Of a stretch of 64,000 nucleotides of DNA, positions 38,927 through 47,026 are shown piece by piece (position 1 is the first letter of the stretch; each line of letters starts with the position of its first letter). The stretch spans positions 2,046,001 to 2,110,000 of the forward strand of contig CP047423.1 in assembly GCA_014058405.1 (NCBI GenBank). Reading direction: 5' to 3'. Source of the stretch: Candidatus Nitrospira kreftii (GTDB taxonomy: Bacteria > Nitrospirota > Nitrospiria > Nitrospirales > Nitrospiraceae). The position numbers were made by a program, and so were the translations under genes. The notes below the pieces were generated by a model that had not been told where the DNA came from, ran no database searches, and was given only the letters and a program-made list of their open reading frames with translations.

Positions 38927-39828
38927 TCAGGCTGCCTCCGAAGCTGTGGCTCGCACACCGTCGAGGACCTGAAGCAGTTCATCGATATCCCCTGCAGGGA
39001 ACAATCCATCAGGACCATAAGGCGCGATATCTGTGAACGGCGACTCATAGAGCCGAGCCGGCTCCATCACGCCATGCTCAGTGAGGTGATCGACGATCAA
39101 ATTCACAAATTCCAGTTGGTTCGCAGTCAGAATCTTACCGTTGATGAACACAGCCAGGGCATCTTTCGCAGCACTCCGATCCATCCCAACCAGAGACCGC
39201 ACGAAGAGTCCCAACCCTTTGGCTTCATGTGCCGAACGACGGATATCATCCGGGGCGACTGCCCCACTCATGCCAAGTAACTGCTCCAGTTCTGCGAGGT
39301 CCGAGGTGGTAAGCGGCTTATTCATGCGCAGTTTGGCGACCGCGACGTGGTCAAGATGCTGCCGTAGGAACGCCCGTGCCTTGGAGACAAACTTCGCTTG
39401 ATCGGTACCCACCGATAAACCGGGCAACGTGAAACTGGTTTCGCCGCCCATCAGATCCTCGAAATCCGTGTAGATAGGTTTGCGTTGGCGCTTATCGATG
39501 AACTGCACCAACCCGCGCAGTCGACGACGCATTGCTTCCAGCAGAGGGACCGTCACATCCTGCCACCACTCGTCGCTCTGAACATCCTGGATAAGCAGCA
39601 TCTGCTCGCGAACCATTGGGATAGCGCTCTTCTCTTCTAATAATCCCGCAATTTCCTTCACGCGATCACGCAATCTGGCAAAGCCTGGTTCGGCACGAAG
39701 CACCGCGAGCTGGAGATTGAGTACGAGCAAATCAAATCGCTTCGCCTCTTCGTTCTCAGGGTCGAGCTCAGAGGGAAGCCCGGCGATACGGCGGCCCATT
39801 CGCGCTGGAGGAAGGTGAACTGGCTCAT
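38927..39828 (-). pseudogene. hsdR: Type I restriction endonuclease subunit R (hsdR) remnant with internal deletion
   Basis: The ATG at 39828 begins MSQFTFLQREWAAV, the usual first residues of an HsdR subunit. After about 12-14 codons the frame shifts and the reading frame opened by the ATG at 39799 carries GLPSELDPENEEAKRFDLLV and continues to FVNLIVDHLTEHGVMEPARL and YESPFTDIAPYGPDGLF, the conserved HsdR C-terminus (EcoEI-R C domain). The DEAD helicase and nuclease parts, roughly 650-700 residues, are missing. The junction lies between about 39785 and 39798. No hsdM or hsdS is present. The C-terminal 290 residues could only be made by chance initiation, as no ribosome site lies before 39799. 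Confidence 0.8.
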
Positions 39829-39928
39829 CACAAAAAGTGCTATTCTGACTGATTCATGTCACAACTTGGTGTCATAGCCGGTCACAGCGTTCGGACTTGC
39901 GATTCACGGCGCGATCGTCGGCGCACAT

Positions 39929-39974
39929 CTGGCGCAATATGTGGCGCGATTCTGGCGCAATACGTGTCGCGATT
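39929..39974. repeat. Two tandem 23-bp repeats between hsdR remnant and Fic
   Basis: Units 39929-39951 and 39952-39974 both read CTGGCGCAATA-GTG-CGCGATT, with two differences. Degenerate pieces of the same unit flank them (about 39905-39928 and 39975-39985). They end exactly at the fic stop region. Confidence 0.6.
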
Positions 39975-39984
39975 CTGTCGCGAT

Positions 39985-40566
39985 TCATCGTAACCCCTTG
40001 TCAGACAACGAGTAACGGGTCGCCCGCGCGGCTCCTTCAGCCACCGCAAGCCCCGCTTCCACGAGACCGTGGAGGTCACGTTGAAGAGTGCGCCGCGTGA
40101 CGCCAGGGACGAGGGCCTCGACTTCCTCCATACCGAGCGGGCCACCAACCAGGAGTGCCTCGACCACCACCGCCTGCCGTTCGTTCAGCCCATGCTCGCG
40201 CACAAGCACATCGCGACGGATCACCCGTTCCCCTCGCTGCCGGACCTCGCTCATCTGGGTCGCAAGTCCGTCCACGAAGTACTCAAGCCAGCCGGTCAGG
40301 TCCATGCCCTGCTCGCGCGCGCTCTGGATGGCGCGATAGAACGCGCTCCGATCTCGGTCGTAGAACTCGCTGAGGGTGAACAGTCGCTTGAAGTCGTAGC
40401 CCGAACGATACAGGCAGAGTGTGGAGAGCAGGCGCGACGTACGACCGTTGCCGTCGACAAAGGGGTGGATATGTACAAGCTGAAACTGGGCGATGCCGGC
40501 CACCAGCACCGGATGGATGCCCTTGTCCTTGCCTAGCCACTCAACCAATTCACGCATCAGCGGCAA
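39985..40566 (-). CDS. Fic family protein, N-terminally truncated
   Basis: 193 residues from the first ATG. The Fic motif [14 protein letters not shown] lies at residues 34-47 with the catalytic His, so AMP/UMP transfer is possible. The C-terminal half is a winged-helix-like region ([40 protein letters not shown]). Fic/DOC proteins of this type are about 350-400 residues. The frame continues upstream to give [19 protein letters not shown], matching the Fic region before the motif, but the N-terminal part is gone and no start or inhibitory helix is visible. Most likely a broken gene or one that lost its antitoxin-like part. Confidence 0.72.
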   Translation of the reverse strand: MPLMRELVEWLGKDKGIHPVLVAGIAQFQLVHIHPFVDGNGRTSRLLSTLCLYRSGYDFKRLFTLSEFYDRDRSAFYRAIQSAREQGMDLTGWLEYFVDGLATQMSEVRQRGERVIRRDVLVREHGLNERQAVVVEALLVGGPLGMEEVEALVPGVTRRTLQRDLHGLVEAGLAVAEGAARATRYSLSDKGLR

Positions 40567-40658
40567 GACATCTTGAGGTGGCGGCGGGGTGTAGATGACT
40601 TCGCGCGTGTGGCTGTTGTGCCACCTTCCGCACTGGCTGCGTCCTCTACAATCTGTTG

Positions 40659-40976
40659 ATGGGATTTCGGGAGACGGTCTTGCCCTCGTGCTGGTTTGAA
40701 CGGCGGCTGCGGGCCGTCCGGGATCGAGTCTTTCTCGTCGGGGCGGATCTGATGCCCGATGCGCGACGGCTGCGCGTCCGCTTCGCGGTGCCTCCGGAGG
40801 AACGGCCCGAGTTCCTCCAGCGCCTGTGAACGCTCGCCGAGGGGCTCCCGATTGCGGCGCAGTTGGAGTGGGATTTCACCGACGCGAATGAGCCGAATCA
40901 GACCGCTGTTCACGCCGCGAATGTCCCAGTGCCGACAGGCCGACCGTCACCCCACACGCCAAGAGCTTCCCCTTAA
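40659..40976 (+). pseudogene. Small ORF interrupted by an in-frame TGA, unknown product
   Basis: The frame starts at ATG 40659 ([20 protein letters not shown]) and runs to an in-frame TGA at 40827-40829, giving 56 residues. The same frame continues with [20 protein letters not shown] and ends at TAA 40974. Both halves have protein-like composition and fit together. I do not recognise the family. A nonsense mutation in an inactive gene is likeliest; selenocysteine is not suggested by any nearby hairpin I could see. Confidence 0.4.
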
Positions 40977-41048
40977 GCATCTCTCTACTGCGGAATCCGG
41001 GCTTAGGCGGGACTTCGCTCTTTCGATGATGTTGCCGGAACCGGCGCG

Positions 41049-41294
41049 GTGTCGTTGAGTCTTGAATTAATCCAGCGATCGATCGATGAGCACTGTCGAG
41101 GAAAGATTATCTATGAGCGTGGATTCTACCTTGTGGAACAGGTTCGAATCACGCGGCGGCCTTTGGTCATGCTTTGGAGCGACACGTGGTTCGAAGAGTC
41201 GGTGCTCGTCGTTCCGCCCCTCTCGCGGAAGGAATTAGAAGCAGACCAGCGCATGTTGATCCAGAAATTCCTCCACTCACGTGAGACTGAATAA
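41049..41294 (+). CDS. Hypothetical protein, GTG start
   Basis: 81 residues from GTG 41049, starting SLSLELIQRSIDEHCRGKII and ending with a charged helix (LSRKELEADQRMLIQKFLHS). It contains a Trp-rich centre (VMLWSDTWFEESVLVVPPLS). No recognised domain; no clear ribosome site. It converges with the exported protein gene. Confidence 0.5.
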   Translation: MSLSLELIQRSIDEHCRGKIIYERGFYLVEQVRITRRPLVMLWSDTWFEESVLVVPPLSRKELEADQRMLIQKFLHSRETE

Positions 41295-41327
41295 GACCGT
41301 ACTTCCTTAGAGCGGGACGGCTCCCGG

Positions 41328-42209
41328 TTAGAGCTTCTTCCTCACATCCTTCCAATCTTTCGCCACCTTCGCTTTGCGCGGCACGTCGCCCTTCGTTGGC
41401 TCCGGCACCATGATCGCGTCGAGGCGGCGCTGCAGGAACGCCTCGGCAAAGGCTTTTGACCGACCGATTCCAATCTTGACGGTTTTCCAGCCGGCTTCAT
41501 GCAACTCGTCGATCTTGTCTCCCAAGGCTTTCGCATCAGATGAAAGAGGCATCACATGGCCCACCGGAAATTTGTGAGTCTCAAGCCATTCCCTTGCTTC
41601 CCGGCTGGCCTGAAATCCATCCATTCCTTGCGCTAAAGGCACGACATAGATGACTCGGTAATAGAAGCGGGTGAGCTTTTCAAGTTCATCGGCCGCTTCG
41701 GACATTGGCGTTCCCTTGGATTCAACACGAGGTCCAATGGCAGGCACTCGACTGGGCGGTGAGATGTCCATAAGCGATGAAAGTTCGATCATGAGGATCG
41801 GCTGTCGTTTCTCCCAGACCCCGAGATTGGCCTTGCCTTCTATCTGATTGACCCGTGGACTTTTCCCGACTCGCACGTGAATCGGTTTGATGCCTTGCGA
41901 CTTCGGCGTATGGGTAAGGAACGCCCTTCCATCGCCACCGGTCATAGCCGTGGCAACGACATTCCCATCAACGACGAGTTCGAGTGGTTCGCCGCCCAGC
42001 GCAGTGCTGGTTAAAAGACCTTTTCCGATCAGCTTCGCTTCGATGGTGGCTGGTTGATTCGGCGACGTCAGCGCGTCCTTGACCAAGAGCGTTGCAGCGC
42101 TCTTATCGGCCGCATCGAGCAGAGCGCCGTTGGGGATAAGAGCGAAGAGAAGAACGAGCGAGAAAGCAATGCGAATGGTGGGAACCCTGGCCGGTGACCA
42201 CACAGCCAA
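41328..42209 (-). CDS. Exported LNS2/HAD-like protein without the usual catalytic Asp motif
   Basis: 293 residues. A signal peptide (IRIAFSLVLLFALIPNGALL) is followed by an Ig-like beta domain (about 40-120, PATIEAKLIGKGLLT and HVRVGKSPRV). A HAD/LNS2-like region comes after, with REWLETHKFPVGHVMPLSS and AGWKTVKIGIGRSKAFAEAF, as in lipin-like Ned1/LNS2 domains. The place where DxDGT should be holds PILMIELSSLMDIS instead, so phosphatase activity is unlikely. It may bind phosphatidate or another lipid. The fold is inferred from pattern, not proven. Confidence 0.55.
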   Translation of the reverse strand: MAVWSPARVPTIRIAFSLVLLFALIPNGALLDAADKSAATLLVKDALTSPNQPATIEAKLIGKGLLTSTALGGEPLELVVDGNVVATAMTGGDGRAFLTHTPKSQGIKPIHVRVGKSPRVNQIEGKANLGVWEKRQPILMIELSSLMDISPPSRVPAIGPRVESKGTPMSEAADELEKLTRFYYRVIYVVPLAQGMDGFQASREAREWLETHKFPVGHVMPLSSDAKALGDKIDELHEAGWKTVKIGIGRSKAFAEAFLQRRLDAIMVPEPTKGDVPRKAKVAKDWKDVRKKL

Positions 42210-42364
42210 TTGGTCCTTCCGCTAGCCCACATTATTCATGATGATTCCTGACGAAACCGCCAAGACGCCTTGCAAGCCTGCCCGCCTGGACGCAGCCGAA
42301 CCACGGCCAGGTTTGTCGCAGCGACGTATCACCAGTTGCAGTAGAAGCGTTCATGAATGGTGAG

Positions 42365-42832
42365 CTAGGCTTTCAGCGCCTTGAGCACCTCGTCGGCATG
42401 TCCGTCGACTTGGACCTTTCGAAAAATCGCCTTTACCTTCCCTTCAGGATCGATGACGAACGTGCTACGTTCAATGCCCCAATACTTCTTGCCGTACATA
42501 TTCTTTTCCTTGTACACCCCGTACGCTTTGGAGATCGCCGCACCCTCATCGCTGAGCAGCGGAAACGGAAGGCCGAATTTCTTGATGAACTTCTGGTGAG
42601 ACTCTTTGCCGTCCAAACTCACGCCGACGATCGTGCCACCTGCTCGTAGGATCTGTGACTCCACGTCACGAAAATCACAGGACTCTTTCGTGCATCCCGG
42701 CGTATCGTCTTTCGGGTAGAAGTACAACACCACCTGTTTCCCCTTGAAGCTGTCTAACGTGACTTTCTTTCCCTGTTGGTCCGGGATCGCAAGTTCCGGT
42801 GCCGGGTCCCCGACTGCAAGTGCTTTACTCAT
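42365..42832 (-). CDS. bcp: Thiol peroxidase, PrxQ/Bcp type
   Basis: 155 residues. YFYPKDDTPGCTKESCDFRD has the peroxidatic Cys47 and the resolving Cys52 on the same helix, the PrxQ arrangement. GIERSTFVIDPEGKVKAIFR closes the fold. It reduces peroxides using thioredoxin. It ends the short operon with the TPR lipoprotein (22-base gap). Confidence 0.95.
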   Translation of the reverse strand: MSKALAVGDPAPELAIPDQQGKKVTLDSFKGKQVVLYFYPKDDTPGCTKESCDFRDVESQILRAGGTIVGVSLDGKESHQKFIKKFGLPFPLLSDEGAAISKAYGVYKEKNMYGKKYWGIERSTFVIDPEGKVKAIFRKVQVDGHADEVLKALKA

Positions 42833-42853
42833 AGATCCATCCTTCGTGAGGGA

Positions 42854-43309
42854 TTAATAGCCACCGGGCGTACCGGTACCGAACGACGATCGACGCGGTG
42901 AATAGGGTTTAATGTTGGCCTTGCTCTTGTTTTCCGGATTGCCGTACGGCGAAAGTGCCGGCGAGTCCCAAATGATCTTATCCCCGGGAGCCAAATCAGC
43001 CGCTTCCAAGAAATGTCGGCGAGCGACTTCCGTATTTCCCAGCGCATTCAAGGCCAGCGCATAATTATAATGAGCCTGACCGGATTGCGGCGCGGCGGCG
43101 ACGGCTTCCTCAAAATAGTGCTTTGCTTCCTCAAACTGTTGAGTCTGATAGGCCTGGGTCCCCTGTTCCGTCAGCGCCGTCGCTTGAGGCCTCACCTCAC
43201 CTTCCAGGACGAGCGGAACGAGAGGCTTACGCTTGTGCGAACATCCCGTGGTGCCGACGAGAACCAGCACGGCAGCCAGGATCACGAGCTGTTGAAGGGT
43301 CTGTTTCAT
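42854..43309 (-). CDS. TPR-containing lipoprotein
   Basis: 151 residues. Signal with lipobox TTGC (LVGTTGCSHKRKP, Cys at about residue 23). Two TPR-like units cover YQTQQFEEAKHYFEEAVAAA and AHYNYALALNALGNTEVARR. The Pro/Ser-rich tail is unstructured. Likely an outer-membrane-attached adaptor. Part of the run 44343 to 42365. Confidence 0.8.
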   Translation of the reverse strand: MKQTLQQLVILAAVLVLVGTTGCSHKRKPLVPLVLEGEVRPQATALTEQGTQAYQTQQFEEAKHYFEEAVAAAPQSGQAHYNYALALNALGNTEVARRHFLEAADLAPGDKIIWDSPALSPYGNPENKSKANIKPYSPRRSSFGTGTPGGY

Positions 43310-43327
43310 GCGAACCTACCTCACCCG

Positions 43328-43603
43328 TTAGGATTTCGTATGCTTGCGCGTTTCTTCTTCAAACATTTTTCGGTACAGGACATCCCACTCAGCACTCCCC
43401 TCGACAATGCCTCGTGAATACGATGCCAGCTTGGACCTTACTTTCCGATCGATGTCCTGTTCCTGCGCTAACTCAACACCCAGCACTCGCTTGATCTCCT
43501 TCAGTACGCGCTCATCAGGGCTCTTGACTGTTGTTCCGGCGTGTTTCTTCACGGCCGTCAGAATCACATGCGAGAGGTGACTGACTTTATCTTCACTCAG
43601 CAT
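43328..43603 (-). CDS. DUF507 protein (copy B)
   Basis: 91 residues from the ATG at 43603 (MLSEDKVSHLSHVILTAVKK). It is a helical, charged protein matching the DUF507 pattern, with VLKEIKRVLGVELAQEQDID and the ending KMFEEETRK. The gene lies 18 bases before the TPR gene. No catalytic motif is known. Confidence 0.75.
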   Translation of the reverse strand: MLSEDKVSHLSHVILTAVKKHAGTTVKSPDERVLKEIKRVLGVELAQEQDIDRKVRSKLASYSRGIVEGSAEWDVLYRKMFEEETRKHTKS

Positions 43604-43672
43604 GACAGACCGCCGACCACTTCGCAACAGACGATCCGGTGTTGGGCTACCGGATCACTGATTCTCAAGACA

Positions 43673-43954
43673 TCACAGGATGATACCTCGTTCACGCACC
43701 AACTTCTGCTTGACCATCTGGAACATCTTCTGATAATCGACTTGCCCCTGTTCGATTTGTTGTTCGTAGGCTTTCAATAACTGCCGCACTTCCGAATTGA
43801 CTCGATCTTCCACCGATAACTCGTGTGTGATCACCTGCTCGAGGGCCTCAACGAAAGTCGCATGTTCGCCCGTGAGTACAATGTGCCCTTCCGCGTGAAG
43901 ATGGCCGGCGACACTTTCAGCCATATGGTGCACACGTTCTTTCGAAAGTCGCAT
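43673..43954 (-). CDS. DUF507 protein (copy A)
   Basis: 93 residues, MRLSKERVHHMAESVAGHLH and the ending DYQKMFQMVKQKLVRERGII. Same fold family as the downstream gene, so the two look like a pair that may form a heterodimer. It starts five bases after the stop of the TM1367-like gene. Confidence 0.75.
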   Translation of the reverse strand: MRLSKERVHHMAESVAGHLHAEGHIVLTGEHATFVEALEQVITHELSVEDRVNSEVRQLLKAYEQQIEQGQVDYQKMFQMVKQKLVRERGIIL

Positions 43955-43959
43955 CGTAT

Positions 43960-44343
43960 TCAGCTTGGCTCGAGAAGGATCGTCGGTGTCTCCATGACCT
44001 GCCGAAGTTGAGTCGCATCCCCGACGATTTTTCCAATGATGTTCACCCGATCCGCAGGAACTGGATCAGCCCCCACACTCATTGGGGTTCGTCCGAAAAA
44101 GATCGCCAGGACTTGCCCCGCTCCCCAAAATGCAATATCCCCGACCTTGACCTGCGTCGTTGCAGTTTCTCGATGATCGTGGACTCCGGAGATCGGAAAG
44201 TAAAACTCCTCCCCCCATGTATTGATCGCGGCCTTGACCGGGAGCGCCGCATACACTTGGTCTGCTGTCTTGGTCTGTCGAAGTTCAGCCTCCAACTGCA
44301 CACTCCCCACGGTAATGCGGATTCGCTTTGCCGATGCCGTCAT
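43960..44343 (-). CDS. TM1367-family cyclophilin-like protein (DUF3830-like)
   Basis: 127 residues from the ATG at 44343 (MTASAKRIRITVGSVQLEAE). The pattern IRITVGSVQLEAEL, TWGEEFYFPI and VKVGDIAFWGAGQVLAIFFG matches the cyclophilin-like TM1367 fold, a small beta-barrel lacking cyclophilin catalytic residues. Function unknown. It heads the operon of DUF507, DUF507, TPR lipoprotein and bcp. A longer start at 44376 is possible. Confidence 0.7.
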   Translation of the reverse strand: MTASAKRIRITVGSVQLEAELRQTKTADQVYAALPVKAAINTWGEEFYFPISGVHDHRETATTQVKVGDIAFWGAGQVLAIFFGRTPMSVGADPVPADRVNIIGKIVGDATQLRQVMETPTILLEPS

Positions 44344-44444
44344 GTTGAAATAGAACTCAATAACGTGGTCACTCACTCAATCTCGTGTTGGTTCGCGAAC
44401 TCTAGCTTGTCTCCTATATGAAATCAAGGCTACAATCCGCGACC

Positions 44445-45236
44445 ATGCTCACCTCAAGCTTCATCTTTCTTCCAGGAGTGGGACATACCACGGAGCGACG
44501 CTGGTGGGACGATGGCCTGCTTGACTGGCACATGTTCCTGAACCAAACCTCCGTGTCCGGTCTCTCTGCCAGCCGCAAAGATTGGTACGACGGTGAACTC
44601 CGTACAGCACGACAACTAGCCGACAACAGCCACTTTCAGTCGTTTGCGACGCGACTCCCTCGACGTGAGCATTGGCGGCTCTACGAAGTGTGCCGATCCC
44701 GCACGGTCTATCTCGACATTGAAACCACCGGCGCACCGCCGGAGCAGGGCGATGTGACGGTCGTCGGACTGCATCGGAATGGGACGACCGTGAGCCTGGT
44801 CAAAGAGGAAAACCTGACGATCGACCGATTACAAGCCGAACTTGATGCATGCGACATGCTCGTGACATTTTTCGGATCGGTTTTCGATGTTCCGTATCTC
44901 CATGCTATATTTCCGAGACTCCGTTTCCCGTCCTTGCACTTTGATTTGTGCTTCGGCGCGCGACGACTTGCCTTGCGTGGAGGGCTCAAACACATCGAAC
45001 GCGAACTGGGAATTGACCGACACTCGAGCATTCGTAACCTGGACGGTTTTGATGCCGTCCGCCTCTGGTTTGGGTGGCGCCACGGTGACGTCAGGGCGCG
45101 TGAAACCCTGTTGAATTACAACCGAGCAGACACCGAAAACCTAGTCACCCTCGCCGACCGATTGTATGAGGATATGGCATTGCGCTTCGGCCCTTCGTCC
45201 CTCTCGTCATCTCTTCAACCGGCGTATGTACGATGA
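44445..45236 (+). CDS. DEDD 3'-5' exonuclease-like protein (YprB/RNase H-like)
   Basis: 263 residues from the ATG at 44445 (MLTSSFIFLPGVGHTTERRW), the typical YprB-type opening. Acidic motifs: YLDIETTG (Asp, Glu), FFGSVFDVPYL (Asp), then FDLCF and NYNRADTENLVTLADRLY (Asp) make a DEDD set. It probably degrades a nucleic acid 3' end. Overlaps the phosphatase gene by four bases (ATGA). Confidence 0.82.
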   Translation: MLTSSFIFLPGVGHTTERRWWDDGLLDWHMFLNQTSVSGLSASRKDWYDGELRTARQLADNSHFQSFATRLPRREHWRLYEVCRSRTVYLDIETTGAPPEQGDVTVVGLHRNGTTVSLVKEENLTIDRLQAELDACDMLVTFFGSVFDVPYLHAIFPRLRFPSLHFDLCFGARRLALRGGLKHIERELGIDRHSSIRNLDGFDAVRLWFGWRHGDVRARETLLNYNRADTENLVTLADRLYEDMALRFGPSSLSSSLQPAYVR

Positions 45237-45982
45237 GTAGGTGGACCGGCATCGGCCGAAGCGAAATCGGACTCGTCCGTACCGTCAACCAAGATGCGTT
45301 CGCACTGATCGATGCTCACGGACTCTGGGCCGTTGCGGATGGAATGGGTGGCCACATCGGAGGGGACATCGCCGCTCAAACGGCCATCAGAACGGTCGAA
45401 GCCCAGGCGGCATCATCGAGCGACGCCCTACGCAACGGTCACGCGCCGCCTACCGATGTGCTGACGGGGCTGATCAACCGAGCGCATGAGGCGATCCTCG
45501 ATCGAACCAAGTCGCAACAAAAGCTGAAAGGGATGGGGACCACGATCGTGCTGCTGGCTATTGCGACCACGCCGGCTCCGGTGGCTTACCTTATCCATGT
45601 CGGGGACAGTCGCGCCTACCGATTTCGATCCGGCACGCTGACGCCGTTGACCAGAGATCATAGTTTGATTGAGAAATACCTGGAGCGGGGCATCCTCACA
45701 CCCCAAACGGCCAAAACCCATCCTGAACGGCATGTCCTGACGCGTGCCTTGGGCATTCCGGGAATGGCGACTCCAACGATTGGCGCCTTCCCGGTTCAGG
45801 AAAACGATATTGTGTTGCTTTGTTCGGATGGCTTGACGAAGATGCTGGAGGATGACGACATCCAACGAATTCTTACCCAAGGTGAACCGGACCCCATACT
45901 TCTTTGCAATCGGCTCGTGACCACAGCGCTCGATCGTGGAGGAGAAGACAACGTCACGGTGGTCGTGGTGGCTCACCGATAG
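45233..45982 (+). CDS. PP2C-type protein serine/threonine phosphatase
   Basis: 249 residues. Metal ligands in VNQDAFALIDAHGLWAVADG and GGHIGGDIAA, then HVGDSRAYRFR, CSDGLTKML and GGEDNVTVVVVAH. It dephosphorylates Ser/Thr proteins and normally opposes a kinase, but no kinase is nearby. Translationally coupled to the exonuclease-like gene before it. Confidence 0.92.
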   Translation: MSRWTGIGRSEIGLVRTVNQDAFALIDAHGLWAVADGMGGHIGGDIAAQTAIRTVEAQAASSSDALRNGHAPPTDVLTGLINRAHEAILDRTKSQQKLKGMGTTIVLLAIATTPAPVAYLIHVGDSRAYRFRSGTLTPLTRDHSLIEKYLERGILTPQTAKTHPERHVLTRALGIPGMATPTIGAFPVQENDIVLLCSDGLTKMLEDDDIQRILTQGEPDPILLCNRLVTTALDRGGEDNVTVVVVAHR

Positions 45983-46052
45983 TCTCAGTTGACTGTTGAC
46001 ATGTTTCATCAGGCCGTGTACGTTTCCGGGTCGTCTTCCTCTTGTCACACCC

Positions 46053-46943
46053 ATGGAGATCCGTATGCGTCGTCGGGAGTCGTTCGTCTGCCTATGCCTC
46101 CTTCTACTTTCTAGTCTCGCAACTTCAGTTATCGCCTCAGAACCCGCTGACCCAGAGAGTGCCATCCGCCAGATGGTGCGAGCCAACGCCGAAAAAGATC
46201 TCCCAACGCTGTCTCGCCTCATGGCACATGATGCCGACATCACCAGTTATTCCGTCGGCGGACGAAAGTACGTCGGTTGGCCTGAGTTCGAGCGCGAAAT
46301 GCGTGAAGAGTTCGTCAACACCAAGAAAATCGAGATTCCCATTACCGAACTCAAGGTCTGGACGAAAGGTGACTTGGCCTGGTTTACAATGGAGCTCGAC
46401 TATATCCGCTATGTGAGCGAGGGATCAGAGGTCAAGCGAACCGTGCTCCCGCTGAGAGAAACCGGCGTGCTTGAGCGTCGCGCGGGCCGGTGGCAGTTGT
46501 TGTCGTGGCATGAATCGTTTCGATCGGCTCAGCTGGGTGGTCCACTTGCCTCCCCCTCAGCAAGCGCCGGATCGCATCGTCTCGTCAGCGATGCCGTCAC
46601 GACGGCGATGCCGGATGTGAGCGGGGAATGGGAAATTCTCGAAGTCGAGGACGAAAAACGATACAAAGCAACATTGGATAAGAGTGGGAATGGCCCCTAT
46701 ACCCAGCACGGTGGACGCTTCGTGACCACCAACTTCGCCGACCGACTCTGGCAGGGTACGTGGCAACAACCCGGCAACGATCGTGAAGGTGGATTTGAAG
46801 TTCTTCTGGCAGAGGACGGCACTGCGGCGAAGGGAATCTGGTGGTACACGCGTGTGGGCAACCACAAAAATATTCCCCCTCGGGAACATGGCGGCACCTA
46901 TGAATGGAAGAAACTGACGCCGAAACCGGCACATGCCCAATGA
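46053..46943 (+). CDS. Exported SnoaL/DUF4440-like protein with C-terminal beta domain
   Basis: 296 residues from ATG 46053 (MEIRMRRRESFVCLCLLLLS), with a signal ending near VIASEPADPES. A SnoaL-like cone domain covers about 30-150 (AIRQMVRANAEKDLPTLSRL, AWFTMELDYIRYVSEGSEVK). A second domain (about 185-290) has SGEWEILEVEDEKRYKATLD and KGIWWYTRVGNHKNIPPREH, a stand-alone beta fold that I do not recognise. The longer start at 45996 is not supported. Confidence 0.75.
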   Translation: MEIRMRRRESFVCLCLLLLSSLATSVIASEPADPESAIRQMVRANAEKDLPTLSRLMAHDADITSYSVGGRKYVGWPEFEREMREEFVNTKKIEIPITELKVWTKGDLAWFTMELDYIRYVSEGSEVKRTVLPLRETGVLERRAGRWQLLSWHESFRSAQLGGPLASPSASAGSHRLVSDAVTTAMPDVSGEWEILEVEDEKRYKATLDKSGNGPYTQHGGRFVTTNFADRLWQGTWQQPGNDREGGFEVLLAEDGTAAKGIWWYTRVGNHKNIPPREHGGTYEWKKLTPKPAHAQ

Positions 46944-47026
46944 GCCATTTCCAACCCTTTCCTACCATCCCTATCAAGTCGGAGCCCGGTCCCAAGTCGC
47001 TGCTTTTATTTTCTGTGGGAGGTCTT

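Noticed and set aside
40557-41058. Frames of 77-118 codons on both strands
   Set aside because: Their composition is repetitive Arg/Ser/Pro; they lie opposite or beside a better frame (40659-40976).
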